Source of the DNA: Neobacillus sp. WH10
GTDB taxonomy: Bacteria; Bacillota; Bacilli; Bacillales; Cytobacillaceae
DNA length: 64,000 nucleotides
Assembly (NCBI RefSeq): GCF_030123405.1
Contig: NZ_CP126110.1
Location: 2,108,001 to 2,172,000 of the forward strand
Reading direction: 5' to 3'
Below, piece by piece: positions 26,563-36,007 of the stretch (position 1 is its first letter; each line of letters opens with the position of its first letter). Below the pieces are notes generated by a model. That model searched no databases. It was not told where the DNA came from and was given only the letters and a program-made list of their open reading frames with translations. The position numbers were made by a program, and so were the translations under genes.

Positions 26563-28467
26563 ATGGGAAAGATTATCCAACTAGATGATGCTCTTTCAAA
26601 CAAAATAGCGGCGGGAGAAGTTGTCGAACGTCCCGCCTCTGTCGTAAAAGAGCTTGTAGAAAATGCGATCGATGCCGGTAGTACCGTAATTGAAATTGAA
26701 GTTGAGGAAGCGGGACTCGCCAAAATTCGGATTACCGATAACGGCTACGGAATTGACGAAGAGGACGTTTTAATCGCCTTCCAACGCCATGCCACCAGTA
26801 AGATCAAAGATGAGAATGATTTGTTTCGTATCCGCACCCTTGGATTTCGCGGCGAAGCACTGCCAAGTATCGCTTCGGTTTCCAGGCTTGAAATGAAGAC
26901 GTCTACTGGAAAAGGTGCTGGAAATCGAGTAGTAATTGAGGGCGGAAAAGTTGAAGTGTTTGAAAAAGCTTCTGCGAGACGCGGTACGGATATCACGATT
27001 ACCGATTTATTTTTCAATACGCCTGCACGTTTAAAATACATGAAGACGATCCACACAGAGCTTGGAAATATTACAGATGTCGTCAATCGGCTCGCACTAT
27101 CCCATCCTGAGGTCGCTTTTCGTTTAATCCATAATGAGCGGAAGCTGCTACAAACGAACGGAAACGGTGATGTTCGTCAGGTACTTGCAGCGATTTACGG
27201 GATTGCCATTGCTAAGCAGCTCGTTCCAATCAGCGGGCAATCGCTTGATTATTCTATCAGCGGATTTGCCTCGATGCCTGAGGTAACAAGGGCATCAAGA
27301 AATTATATTTCTACGATGATCAATGGTCGATTTATTAAAAACTATCCGTTGGCAAAAGCGATACAGGAAGGCTACCATACTTTGCTCCCCATTGGGAGAT
27401 TTCCGATTGTTCTTCTTAATATTGAAATGGATCCTCTTCTGGTGGATGTTAATGTACACCCATCGAAAATGGAAGTTCGTATAAGTAAGGAAGCAGAACT
27501 GGATGAGCTTGTTACAACAATTATTCAAAATGCATTTAAATCGAAGATTCTAATTCCGACAGCCTATACTCCTATGAAAAAAGAAGAAGCCAAATCGGAG
27601 CAGACATCGTTAATTCTGGATGAAGGAACACCTATTTCAAATAACTATAATGAAAAATATAAGGAATGGTCTGTTCCTTCACAGACAGTTCAGGAAACCC
27701 AGACAATTCCGGTTCCAACATTTTCATCTCGTTATGTAAGAACTGAAAAAAAAGAAGAAACAGATAGTTGGGATTCAACAAAACCATTTTTCGATTCGGA
27801 TGATCAAATTGTTGAATCAATTGAAGATACACTTGAGAATGATCAAATTATAGATTCTAATACCGAAAACGATCAAAGTGAAAGCAGAATCCCGCGTCTT
27901 TACCTAATCGGACAAATGCACGGGACTTATATATTTGCCCAGAATGAAAATGGCTTATATATCATCGATCAACATGCGGCACAGGAACGGCTTAAGTATG
28001 AGTATTTTCGAGAAAAGGTAGGACAGGTTCAGTCTGAGCTGCAGGAGATGCTCGTCCCAATAACCTTCGAATATTCAACAGATGATTATGTGAAAATAAC
28101 GGAGAATCTAAGTGAACTCGAAAAGGTCGGAGTGTTTCTTGAAGAATTCGGCTTGAATAGTTTTATTGTCCGATCCCATCCGCAATGGTTCCCAAAAGGG
28201 GAAGAAAAACTGATTATCGAAGATATGATTGAGCAGCTTTTATCAATGAAAAAAGTCGATATCAAAAAGCTCCGTGAAGAAGCCGCAATCATGATGAGCT
28301 GTAAAGCATCGATTAAGGCGAATCGCCATTTGCGTAACGATGAAATCCAAGCACTCCTGGATGATTTACGAAAAGCATCGGACCCATTCACCTGCCCGCA
28401 TGGAAGGCCGATTATCGTCCACTACTCTAATTACGAGATGGAGAAGATGTTTAAACGGGTGATGTAA
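26563..28467 (+). CDS. mutL: DNA mismatch repair endonuclease MutL
   Basis: Encodes 634 residues. The N-terminal GHKL ATPase has ENAIDAGST, DNGYGI and RHATSK-GFRGEAL motifs. A low-complexity acidic linker (about 335-450) precedes the C-terminal dimerisation domain, which contains DQHAAQERLKYE, the metal-binding DQHA(X)2E(X)4E motif of endonuclease-active MutL proteins. It therefore nicks the nascent strand, as in other Bacillales that lack MutH. The ATG follows GGGGGTGA. It ends at a bidirectional terminator shared with mreBH. Confidence 0.98.
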   Translation: MGKIIQLDDALSNKIAAGEVVERPASVVKELVENAIDAGSTVIEIEVEEAGLAKIRITDNGYGIDEEDVLIAFQRHATSKIKDENDLFRIRTLGFRGEALPSIASVSRLEMKTSTGKGAGNRVVIEGGKVEVFEKASARRGTDITITDLFFNTPARLKYMKTIHTELGNITDVVNRLALSHPEVAFRLIHNERKLLQTNGNGDVRQVLAAIYGIAIAKQLVPISGQSLDYSISGFASMPEVTRASRNYISTMINGRFIKNYPLAKAIQEGYHTLLPIGRFPIVLLNIEMDPLLVDVNVHPSKMEVRISKEAELDELVTTIIQNAFKSKILIPTAYTPMKKEEAKSEQTSLILDEGTPISNNYNEKYKEWSVPSQTVQETQTIPVPTFSSRYVRTEKKEETDSWDSTKPFFDSDDQIVESIEDTLENDQIIDSNTENDQSESRIPRLYLIGQMHGTYIFAQNENGLYIIDQHAAQERLKYEYFREKVGQVQSELQEMLVPITFEYSTDDYVKITENLSELEKVGVFLEEFGLNSFIVRSHPQWFPKGEEKLIIEDMIEQLLSMKKVDIKKLREEAAIMMSCKASIKANRHLRNDEIQALLDDLRKASDPFTCPHGRPIIVHYSNYEMEKMFKRVM

Positions 28468-28589
28468 CTAATTGTGACCGAGAATCGAAAAAAAGCAGTA
28501 GAATGGTTACAAAAAATTGTTAATTGTGAATTGAAAAAGCGGTAGAACGGTCCTAAAAAATGATTTGTGACCGAGTTTTCCATTAAAAG

Positions 28590-28622
28590 AGGCTGAAGGG
28601 GGTTTTGTCCTTCAGCCTTCTT
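28590..28622. terminator. Bidirectional terminator between mutL and mreBH
   Basis: AGGCTGAAGG/CCTTCAGCCT, a 10-bp stem with a nine-base loop, followed by TTCTTTTTT on the plus strand; an A-rich flank allows minus-strand use. Upstream, 28474-28572 holds three imperfect direct copies of an ATTGTGACCGAGAATCGAAAA-like unit. Confidence 0.75.
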
Positions 28623-28649
28623 TTTTATTAAAACCTTTCACAAACAAAA

Positions 28650-29657
28650 CTATTTTGCAGCAGCTTGCAGCTTGCCTATATATTGCAGTGCCATACCAGT
28701 TCCTACTGCCACAGATTCAAGTGGGTTAGTGGCGAGTTGCACTGGAACAAAGATTTCCTCACTAAGCCATTTCTCCATACCATTCAATAATGATCCCCCG
28801 CCAGTTAGAATTACTCCTCTATCAACGATATCACCGCTTAGTTCTGCAGGACAATCTTCTAGTGTAGCTCGGACTGCTTCTAATATATGCAGGAGGGATT
28901 CTTTAATCGCATTTCGAATCTCGTATGATGAGAGTGTAATTGTTTTTGGCAAACCAGTCACAAGGTCACGTCCACGGACATCCTTTGAAATCTCCTCATG
29001 GTCAATTAGTGCATACCCAATTTCCATTTTGATGTTTTCTGCCGTCCGTTCACCAATCAACACATTGTATTCTTTTCGAACATATTGAATAATATCGTCA
29101 TCAAGGCGATCGCCGCCGATTTTGATCGAGTGGCAAGCCACCACACCACCAAAGGAAATAATGGCAACCTCTGTATTACCGCCACCGATATCAACTATCA
29201 CATTGGCGACCGGTTCATCCACAGGTAAGCCTGCCCCAATTGCTGCAGCTACTGGCTCCTCAATCAAGGATATTTTTTTAGCGCCAGCATTTCTTACGGC
29301 ATCTTCAATTGCTCTCCGGTCAACACTAGTGGACCCTGATGGGGTACAGACGACAACATTCGGTTTACGAATGGCAAACCCCATTTTTTTAGATGCTTTT
29401 CGTAACACGTGTTTGAGCATTTCTGTTGTAACATCAAAGTCAGCAATGACTCCATCCTTTAAAGGCCGAATAGCTACAATTTTTTCAGGTGTCTTTCCAA
29501 TCATTTCTTTTGCCTCGAGCCCAACAGCCACTACGTTTTTTGTTTCTGTATCGATGGCCACTACGGAGGGCTCATTAAGTGCAATTCCTTTGTTTTTACT
29601 ATACACCAATATATTTGCTGTTCCTAAATCAATTCCAATATCAAAAGTTGAAAGCAT
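28650..29657 (-). CDS. mreBH: Actin-like rod-shape protein MreBH
   Basis: Encodes 335 residues with actin-fold motifs GIDLGTANILVYS (phosphate 1), VVDIGGGNTEVAI (phosphate 2) and GVILTGGGSLLNG (adenosine). It is closest by eye to B. subtilis MreBH (335 residues) rather than MreB or Mbl, from the segments ANILVYSKNKGI and NVVVCTPSGSTSVDRRAI. It forms membrane-bound filaments guiding elongation-type wall synthesis and LytE-type hydrolases. Monocistronic, convergent with mutL. In B. subtilis the gene belongs to the SigI heat-stress regulon; a possible C-rich upstream element is noted in the findings. Confidence 0.9.
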   Translation of the reverse strand: MLSTFDIGIDLGTANILVYSKNKGIALNEPSVVAIDTETKNVVAVGLEAKEMIGKTPEKIVAIRPLKDGVIADFDVTTEMLKHVLRKASKKMGFAIRKPNVVVCTPSGSTSVDRRAIEDAVRNAGAKKISLIEEPVAAAIGAGLPVDEPVANVIVDIGGGNTEVAIISFGGVVACHSIKIGGDRLDDDIIQYVRKEYNVLIGERTAENIKMEIGYALIDHEEISKDVRGRDLVTGLPKTITLSSYEIRNAIKESLLHILEAVRATLEDCPAELSGDIVDRGVILTGGGSLLNGMEKWLSEEIFVPVQLATNPLESVAVGTGMALQYIGKLQAAAK

Positions 29658-29950
29658 TTTTTCACCTTATCCCTTTTATTATTCAAAAATATACTACGAA
29701 TAAGCCTAACATGAATATGGGGGTAAAAAGTCGTTTGTAAATGAACCGTTATCGATTTGTAAATTTACAAGAAATTTTTTTCATCTTTGGTACAAAAATG
29801 GATAAATAATTCATTCTTAAAAAACGCATAGAAAATATATTTTTTGTATATACTTATTTGATGTTCAACTGCTTTTCGAAAATGTGTTAGGATGGAAATG
29901 TGAAATTGGATTAATAGAGCCAGGCTTCACTGAAAATGGAATAAGGCAGT

Positions 29951-30916
29951 GTGAAAATATTGGATTCAAAACAAAAATTATTGGTTATCATTGGTCCAAC
30001 CGCAGTAGGAAAAACAAAATTAAGTATCGAAATGGCCAAACTTTATAATGGTGAGATCATTAGCGGGGATTCAATGCAAATTTATCGCGGAATGGATATC
30101 GGGACAGCAAAAATCACGATGAATGAAATGGAAGGGATTCCCCACTATTTAATCGATATTAAGGAGCCTTCAGAAAATTTTTCGGTTGCTGAATTTCAAC
30201 ATCTTGTTCGGGAAAGAATAAGTGAGATTGCCAAAAAGGGAAAGCTTCCCATAATAGTAGGCGGAACAGGGTTGTATATCCAGTCCGTCATTTATGATTA
30301 TCAATTTTCCGATGTTCCTGGAGATGAATCCTTCCGCCTTAAACTAGAAGAAAGAGCAAAGGAAATTGGTAATGAAACATTGTACAAAGAATTAATAGCG
30401 GTTGATAAAGAAAGTGCTGCACAAATTCATCCAAATAATGTTAGAAGGGTGATCCGTGCTCTTGAAATTTACCATCTGACAGGTAAGACGATGAAGGAAT
30501 TTCAAAGTACACAGCAGCGTGACCTTTTGTACAATACGGCACTCGTCGGCTTAACAATGGAACGAGAGAATCTTTATAATCGTATTAATACTCGGGTAGA
30601 TTTGATGATGAACGAGGGTCTTTTAGCAGAAGTGGAGAACCTATATCAACAAGGGTTACGTGATTGTCAATCAATCCAAGCAATTGGCTACAAAGAAATA
30701 TATGGCTATTTGGATGGCAGGGTAAAATTGGAAGAAGCTGTAGAAAATTTAAAACAAAATTCAAGAAGATATGCCAAAAGGCAATTGACTTGGTTTCGGA
30801 ACAAAATGGATGTACAATGGTTTGATATGACAGATGTGAATAATTTCTCAAAAAAAATAGCGGAAATTTCACATTATGTTGAAGGAAAGCTTCAAGTAAA
30901 ATCGAATACATATTAG
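29951..30916 (+). CDS. miaA: tRNA dimethylallyltransferase
   Basis: Encodes 321 residues from a GTG at 29951; a TTG three codons on is a weaker option. The P-loop GPTAVGKT lies at about residues 15-22, followed by the family motifs SGDSMQIYRGMDIGTAK, GTGLYIQSV and the late RYAKRQLTWFRN. It transfers a dimethylallyl group to A37 of tRNAs reading UNN codons. hfq follows after 26 bp, the same pairing as in B. subtilis and many other bacteria. Confidence 0.97.
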   Translation: MKILDSKQKLLVIIGPTAVGKTKLSIEMAKLYNGEIISGDSMQIYRGMDIGTAKITMNEMEGIPHYLIDIKEPSENFSVAEFQHLVRERISEIAKKGKLPIIVGGTGLYIQSVIYDYQFSDVPGDESFRLKLEERAKEIGNETLYKELIAVDKESAAQIHPNNVRRVIRALEIYHLTGKTMKEFQSTQQRDLLYNTALVGLTMERENLYNRINTRVDLMMNEGLLAEVENLYQQGLRDCQSIQAIGYKEIYGYLDGRVKLEEAVENLKQNSRRYAKRQLTWFRNKMDVQWFDMTDVNNFSKKIAEISHYVEGKLQVKSNTY

Positions 30917-30942
30917 TAGAGATTAAAGAGGAGGATATACAA

Positions 30943-31173
30943 ATGAAAACAACTATTAATATTCAAGATCAATTTTTAAACCAATGCCGTAAAGATAACG
31001 CCCATATTACGGTATTCTTACTCAATGGTTTTCAATTAAGAGGCCAAATTAAGGGCTTTGATAATTTTACAGTTCTTTTTGAATGTGAAGGAAAACAACA
31101 ATTGGTATATAAGCATGCCATTTCAACTTTTGCACCACAAAGAAATATTCAGCTTGAATTGGATAACCAATAA
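30943..31173 (+). CDS. hfq: RNA chaperone Hfq
   Basis: Encodes 76 residues with Sm1 (FLNQCRKDNAHITVFLLNGF, GQIKGFDNFTVLFE) and Sm2 (LVYKHAIST, the YKHA signature). The hexameric ring binds sRNAs and mRNAs. It follows miaA after AGAGGAGG. A compact terminator ends the operon. Confidence 0.97.
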   Translation: MKTTINIQDQFLNQCRKDNAHITVFLLNGFQLRGQIKGFDNFTVLFECEGKQQLVYKHAISTFAPQRNIQLELDNQ

Positions 31174-31189
31174 AATTTTCATCTAAATT

Positions 31190-31219
31190 GAGTCCACACG
31201 CGTGGGCTCTTTTTATTTT
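31190..31219 (+). terminator. Terminator after hfq
   Basis: GAGTCCAC/GTGGGCTC with an ACGC loop (one G-T pair), then TTTTTATTTTT. Confidence 0.8.
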
Positions 31220-31373
31220 TTAATATGCATCTTTCGCAGGAAAATCTTTTTTAATGAATTTTAATGGTTGTGAATACACATAGAATGAAGGATTATGCCT
31301 AACCCTATACACTTCTGAGTAGCCTAATCAAGCTACCTTACGTATACTGTTTGCAGAATGAGAGGTGATTGCT

Positions 31374-32321
31374 TTGGATCAACCATTTCGAATGAAAAGT
31401 AACGGTCAAATAAGTGTTGTACTCAATTCACAAAAAAGAAAAACAGTAACAAAAGAGTTACCTGACTTTCAAGTTGTTCCAAAGGTCATTCCCCCTGAGC
31501 ACACGGCCCTTAAGGAAATTGAAGAGGAGCTCGGGGCTTTGGTTGGCATGGAAGAAATGAAACGAATGATAAAGGAAATTTATGCTTGGATTTACGTAAA
31601 CAAGAAGCGTGAGGAAACAGGGCTGAAAGCTAGAAAACAAGCACTTCATATGATGTTTAAAGGGAATCCGGGAACAGGTAAAACAACAGTAGCCAGGCTA
31701 ATTGGAAAGCTGTTTCAAAAAATGAGCGTTCTAACAAAAGGGCACTTAATTGAGGCAGAGCGAGCTGACCTTGTCGGCGAGTATATTGGCCATACAGCGC
31801 AAAAGACAAGGGATCTGATTAAGAAGGCTCAAGGAGGGATTCTGTTTATCGATGAGGCATATTCCTTAGGCCGAGGCGGGGAAAAGGATTTTGGTAAGGA
31901 AGCGATCGATACACTTGTGAAGCATATGGAGGATAAACAGCACGAATTTATCCTGATTCTGGCAGGGTATTCCCGTGAGATGGATTACTTTTTAACTTTA
32001 AATCCTGGTCTTCATTCTCGATTTCCATTAGTGATTGATTTCCAAGACTATAATATTGATCAATTAATGGATATTGCCGGCAGAATGTTGGTAGAGAGAG
32101 AATACTCGTTGAGTCATGAGGCAGAAAAGAAATTAAGAGATCATTTAATTTGGGTGAAGGCTGTGTTAAATCCTAATAGCTTTTCAAACGGCCGATACGT
32201 CCGCAACGTAATTGAAAAATCAGTTAGGGCACAAGCGATGAGGCTGTTAATGCTCAATAGCTATGACAGACATGATTTAATGACACTTAGAAGCAATGAC
32301 CTTGTTTTCGAAGAAGACTAA
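31374..32321 (+). CDS. spoVK: Stage V sporulation protein K (AAA ATPase)
   Basis: Encodes 315 residues from a TTG at 31374 with AGAGGTGA six to seven bases before it; the in-frame GTG at 31365 lies inside that site. A CbxX/CfxQ-type AAA domain has Walker A GNPGTGKT, the segment EADRADLVGEYIGHTAQKTR (here EAERADL), Walker B GILFIDEAYSL, sensor LILAGYSREMD and an arginine-containing NPGLHSRFP. It closely follows B. subtilis SpoVK in sequence and in its place after hfq. Required late in sporulation for spore maturation; sigma-E-type control expected from B. subtilis. Confidence 0.95.
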   Translation: MDQPFRMKSNGQISVVLNSQKRKTVTKELPDFQVVPKVIPPEHTALKEIEEELGALVGMEEMKRMIKEIYAWIYVNKKREETGLKARKQALHMMFKGNPGTGKTTVARLIGKLFQKMSVLTKGHLIEAERADLVGEYIGHTAQKTRDLIKKAQGGILFIDEAYSLGRGGEKDFGKEAIDTLVKHMEDKQHEFILILAGYSREMDYFLTLNPGLHSRFPLVIDFQDYNIDQLMDIAGRMLVEREYSLSHEAEKKLRDHLIWVKAVLNPNSFSNGRYVRNVIEKSVRAQAMRLLMLNSYDRHDLMTLRSNDLVFEED

Positions 32322-32325
32322 AGAA

Positions 32326-32363
32326 AAAATCGGCGGGCTTATAGCAAACCGCCGATTTTAGTC
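32326..32363 (+). terminator. Terminator after spoVK
   Basis: AAAATCGGCGG/CCGCCGATTTT, 11-bp perfect stem with a 12-base loop. The following 32400-32507 holds a GAAGCGATACTCCGC ... GAGGAGTGCCTAGCGGCTAG segment of a type I recall as common intergenic sequence in Bacillus. Confidence 0.8.
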
Positions 32364-32507
32364 CGTTTTTAAGAGATAATTATAAATTCGATTTTGATCA
32401 TTCTCCAGCTCCATAAGAATAAGCTTCGGAAGCGATACTCCGCACGAAGGAAAAGCGTTGGCTTTTTCGAGGAGTGCCTAGCGGCTAGACAACTTCGCTT
32501 TTATTTG

Positions 32508-33113
32508 TTAATGAGCTCCAATTCTTCGTGATGGCAGTTTCCAATCAAAGGTGTAAGAAAGAACACGTAAAACAGTAACAAGGACAAATAAGGTATACAA
32601 TTCCCAAGGATTTGATGCGATCTTGAGTCCGATGATAATACCAGCAAGAATGGCCCAAACCGCATAAATTTCAGCTCTGAGTACGATCGGCTTTCTTCCT
32701 GCTAATAAATCACGGATAATCCCACCCCCGATTCCGGTCAAAACAGCTGCAACAATTACAGCACTAAGTGGGTGGTTCATATTCTCAGCATACATTGCGC
32801 CCTGAATAGCAAACGCGGACAGGCCTATTGCATCGAAGAAATTCCCCCATTTTTGCCAGTGTTTAAGAAGGTTGCTTGGAAATAAAAACACGGCAGTCAT
32901 CGATAATAAGGCAATGTGAAATAATAAGCTCTGTTCCCATAAAGCAGAGACGGGTACACCAATTAACAGGTTTCGAATCGCCCCGCCGCCAAAAGCGGTG
33001 ACAATTCCTAGAATGTAAACTCCTAAAATATCATATTCCTCTTCCATGGCTACAATTGCTCCACTGACGGCAAAGGCAATAGTGCCAATCATGCTTAAAA
33101 CTTCCCATGTCAT
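32508..33113 (-). CDS. TRIC-type cation channel family membrane protein (UPF0126)
   Basis: Encodes 201 residues with two internally similar halves, each about three helices, carrying GGGAIRNLLIG near residue 45 and GGGIIRDLLAGRKP near residue 130, the Gly-rich signatures of the trimeric intracellular cation channel/YicG fold. Likely a homotrimeric monovalent cation channel. ATG at 33113. Monocistronic, inserted between spoVK and hflX on the opposite strand. Confidence 0.88.
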   Translation of the reverse strand: MTWEVLSMIGTIAFAVSGAIVAMEEEYDILGVYILGIVTAFGGGAIRNLLIGVPVSALWEQSLLFHIALLSMTAVFLFPSNLLKHWQKWGNFFDAIGLSAFAIQGAMYAENMNHPLSAVIVAAVLTGIGGGIIRDLLAGRKPIVLRAEIYAVWAILAGIIIGLKIASNPWELYTLFVLVTVLRVLSYTFDWKLPSRRIGAH

Positions 33114-33318
33114 TATGTCTGATTTCTCCTTGATGTCTATGTATCAAAAAACTATGATAATAGATAAATCCGTTTAAATAACAAACAATAAAATTTTATC
33201 ATGATGCAGGAAAATTACAACAAATTTTTTATATCATAAAAGGTATGGGGAAATTAGAGAAAGCAGTCGTTTTTTGTTATGATGAGTGGTAGAGCTTTTA
33301 GAGAAGGAAGGATGCCTA

Positions 33319-34578
33319 GTGGAACAAAAGGAAACGAAAGAGAGAGCAATCCTTGTTGGCTGTCAAACTAACGAGAATGATGATTTACGTTTTCATTATT
33401 CAATGGAAGAGTTAGCCTCATTAACTGAAACCGCTCAAGGCGAAGTATTGATTTCAGTTGTCCAAAAACGGGATCGAGTTCATTCAGCAACCTATATAGG
33501 GAAAGGGAAAGTGGAAGAACTAAATACGCTTGTTGAGGAACTTGAAGCAGATATTGTTATTTTTAATGATGAACTCTCTCCGAGTCAAAAGAGAAATCTT
33601 GCTTCCGAGGTGAATGCTCGGATTATTGACCGTACCCAACTTATTTTAGATATTTTTGCACAAAGGGCCCGGTCCAAAGAAGGTAAACTTCAAGTGGAAC
33701 TTGCACAGCTACAATACATTTTACCTCGCTTAGCTGGCCAAGGCACTGCATTATCTCGTCTTGGTGCAGGGATTGGAACAAGAGGGCCTGGGGAAACAAA
33801 GTTAGAATCGGATCGCCGGCACATCCGCCGCAGAATCGATGATATAAAAACACAGCTATCGGTCATCGTACAGCACCGTGATCGATATCGGGAAAGAAGA
33901 AAGAAAAACAAAGCCTTTCAGGTTGCAATTGTCGGCTACACCAATGCCGGGAAATCAACTCTTTTTAATCGATTATCTGAAGCGGAATCCTACGAGGAAA
34001 ATCAATTGTTTGCAACACTTGACCCGATGACACGTAAATTAATTTTACCAAGTGGATTTTTATCTTTAATTACCGATACAGTTGGTTTTATTCAAGACCT
34101 CCCAACGGCACTAATAGCTGCATTTCGCTCAACGCTTGAGGAAGTAAAGGAAGCGGATCTGCTTCTTCATGTGGTTGATATGTCGAATTCGGATTATTTT
34201 CATCACGAGAAAACGGTAAAAAGACTGCTTGATGATTTAGAAATAAAAGATATTCCACAGTTAACCGTTTATAATAAAAAAGATATTCAGCATCCTGATT
34301 TCGTTCCAACTGCTGATACACCGACTGCTTTTATTAGCGCATTTGATGAAAAAGATCGTCATACATTGAAGGAGAAAATGGAACAGGTAATCATAAAAAT
34401 GATGAATCCTTACGAAGTCCAAGTACCTTCGACGGAAGGAAAACTCCTTTCGCAATTAAAAAATGAAACAATTTTAAGGGAGCTTACCTTTGAAGAAGAA
34501 GGTCAATTGTATCGATGCAAAGGGTATTCGCTGCAAGATCATCAAATAACAGGTCAATTACAGAAATATAAAATATAG
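33319..34578 (+). CDS. hflX: Ribosome-associated GTPase HflX
   Basis: Encodes 419 residues from a GTG at 33319 with GAAGGAAGG before it. The N-terminal nucleotide-binding domain has ATYIGKGKVEEL and VIFNDELSPSQKRNL. Next come the conserved IDRTQLILDIFAQRARSKEG and GTRGPGETKLESDRR. The G domain has G1 GYTNAGKST, switch LFATLDP, G3 DTVGFI and G4 NKKD. HflX splits stalled or hibernating ribosomes. It is followed by ynbB after 14 bp, as in B. subtilis. Confidence 0.96.
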   Translation: MEQKETKERAILVGCQTNENDDLRFHYSMEELASLTETAQGEVLISVVQKRDRVHSATYIGKGKVEELNTLVEELEADIVIFNDELSPSQKRNLASEVNARIIDRTQLILDIFAQRARSKEGKLQVELAQLQYILPRLAGQGTALSRLGAGIGTRGPGETKLESDRRHIRRRIDDIKTQLSVIVQHRDRYRERRKKNKAFQVAIVGYTNAGKSTLFNRLSEAESYEENQLFATLDPMTRKLILPSGFLSLITDTVGFIQDLPTALIAAFRSTLEEVKEADLLLHVVDMSNSDYFHHEKTVKRLLDDLEIKDIPQLTVYNKKDIQHPDFVPTADTPTAFISAFDEKDRHTLKEKMEQVIIKMMNPYEVQVPSTEGKLLSQLKNETILRELTFEEEGQLYRCKGYSLQDHQITGQLQKYKI

Positions 34579-34592
34579 ATAGGAGTAACAGC

Positions 34593-35861
34593 ATGTTCCA
34601 ACAATTAAAAAATGGGGAAAAACTCCGGCCGATTGTAAGAGAGGTTGAAAAACAAGTCTCTGCAATACATAAAGAAATAGATGAGAGAATTGAAGTCAAT
34701 CAATTTCGGGTATTAAGAAGTTTTCAAAACAAACGGGTGAGTGATTCTCATTTTATTCCGTCAACAGGTTATGGATATGATGATATTGGCCGTGATACAC
34801 TTGAATTAGTCTATGCAGATGTCTTTGGAGCGGAAGCAGGACTTGTTCGGCCGCAAATAATTTCCGGTACGCATGCCATATCAATTGCTTTATTTGGTGT
34901 TCTCCGTCCAGGAGATGAACTTCTTTATATTACTGGCAAACCATACGATACACTTGAAGAAATCGTGGGAATCCGCGGTAACGGGATAGGCTCATTAAAG
35001 GAATTCGGAATTTCCTATGATCATGTGGAACTTACTGATAAAGGCGGAATAAATTGGGATGCCGTTTCTCAGAAAATAAAAGCGAATACGAAATTGATTG
35101 GGATTCAGCGCTCTAAAGGGTACGCCACAAGGCCATCATTCACGGTTGAGGAAATAGGCGAGATGATTAAGTTTGTCAAAGAAATCAAACAAGATGTAAT
35201 CGTGTTTGTTGATAACTGTTATGGGGAATTTGTTGAAGAACTGGAGCCTTGTCATGTTGGTGCGGACTTAATGGCGGGATCTCTGATTAAAAACCCTGGC
35301 GGCGGAATTGCTAAGACTGGCGGCTATATCGTCGGTAAAAAACAATGGGTGGAGGCATGTTCTTACCGTATGACATCACCAGGGATCGGTGCTGAAGCCG
35401 GGGCTTCCCTTTATAGTCTGCAGGAAATGTATCAAGGTTTCTTCCTTGCACCGCATGTGGTTGGTCAGGCGTTAAAAGGTGCAGTATTTACTGCAGCTAT
35501 GTTGGAGAAAATAGGAATGAATTCTTCGCCAAAATGGGATGCTAAGAGAACGGATTTAATTCAATCGGTGCAGTTTAATGACCGGGATAAAATGGTTGCT
35601 TTTTGTCAGGCAATCCAATTTGCTTCACCGGTTAATTCCTACGTAACACCGCACCCAAGTTATATGCCAGGATATGAAGACGACGTCATAATGGCAGCAG
35701 GAACCTTTATCCAAGGTGCAAGCATTGAACTAACTGCAGATGGCCCTATCAGATCGCCCTATGTTGCGTATGTTCAAGGCGGCTTAACCTATGCACATGT
35801 AAAAATGGCAGTTTGTCTTGCTATAGATCATTTGGCGGAAAAAGGATTAGTTGAACTGTAA
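34593..35861 (+). CDS. ynbB: PLP-dependent YnbB/aluminium-resistance family protein
   Basis: Encodes 422 residues of the methionine gamma-lyase-like family annotated as aluminium resistance proteins. Segments include PSTGYGYDDIGRDTLE, the substrate region QIISGTHAISIALFG, VDNCYGEFVE and the PLP-lysine region MAGSLIKNPGGGIAKTGGY. Fold type I. The true reaction is not settled. ATG follows AGGAGTAA. Its position between hflX and glnR is the conserved one, and it may be co-transcribed with hflX. Confidence 0.92.
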   Translation: MFQQLKNGEKLRPIVREVEKQVSAIHKEIDERIEVNQFRVLRSFQNKRVSDSHFIPSTGYGYDDIGRDTLELVYADVFGAEAGLVRPQIISGTHAISIALFGVLRPGDELLYITGKPYDTLEEIVGIRGNGIGSLKEFGISYDHVELTDKGGINWDAVSQKIKANTKLIGIQRSKGYATRPSFTVEEIGEMIKFVKEIKQDVIVFVDNCYGEFVEELEPCHVGADLMAGSLIKNPGGGIAKTGGYIVGKKQWVEACSYRMTSPGIGAEAGASLYSLQEMYQGFFLAPHVVGQALKGAVFTAAMLEKIGMNSSPKWDAKRTDLIQSVQFNDRDKMVAFCQAIQFASPVNSYVTPHPSYMPGYEDDVIMAAGTFIQGASIELTADGPIRSPYVAYVQGGLTYAHVKMAVCLAIDHLAEKGLVEL

Positions 35862-35921
35862 TAGGCAAAAACACTAAATGGACAGCTTTGATAGGTTGTC
35901 CATTTTTATTTTTAAAAACCA

Positions 35922-35972
35922 TGTTAGAAAACCTAACATGTAATTGACATATTATCTAACACCGAATATAAT
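35922..35972 (+). promoter_or_regulatory. glnRA promoter with two GlnR/TnrA boxes
   Basis: TGTTAGAAAACCTAACA (35922-35938) is an exact match to TGTNAN7TNACA. A second site TGACATATTATCTAACA (35945-35961) overlaps the -35 TTGACA (35944-35949), and TATAAT (35967-35972) follows at 17 bp. The arrangement is that of the B. subtilis glnRA operators, so GlnR represses its own operon under nitrogen excess. Confidence 0.9.
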
Positions 35973-36007
35973 GGCAATATGATTTAATAAAAAGGAGGAG
36001 AAATTTG

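Noticed and set aside
28672..29703. Plus-strand ORFs antisense to mreBH
   Set aside because: Long antisense frames without ribosome sites inside a clear mreBH gene.
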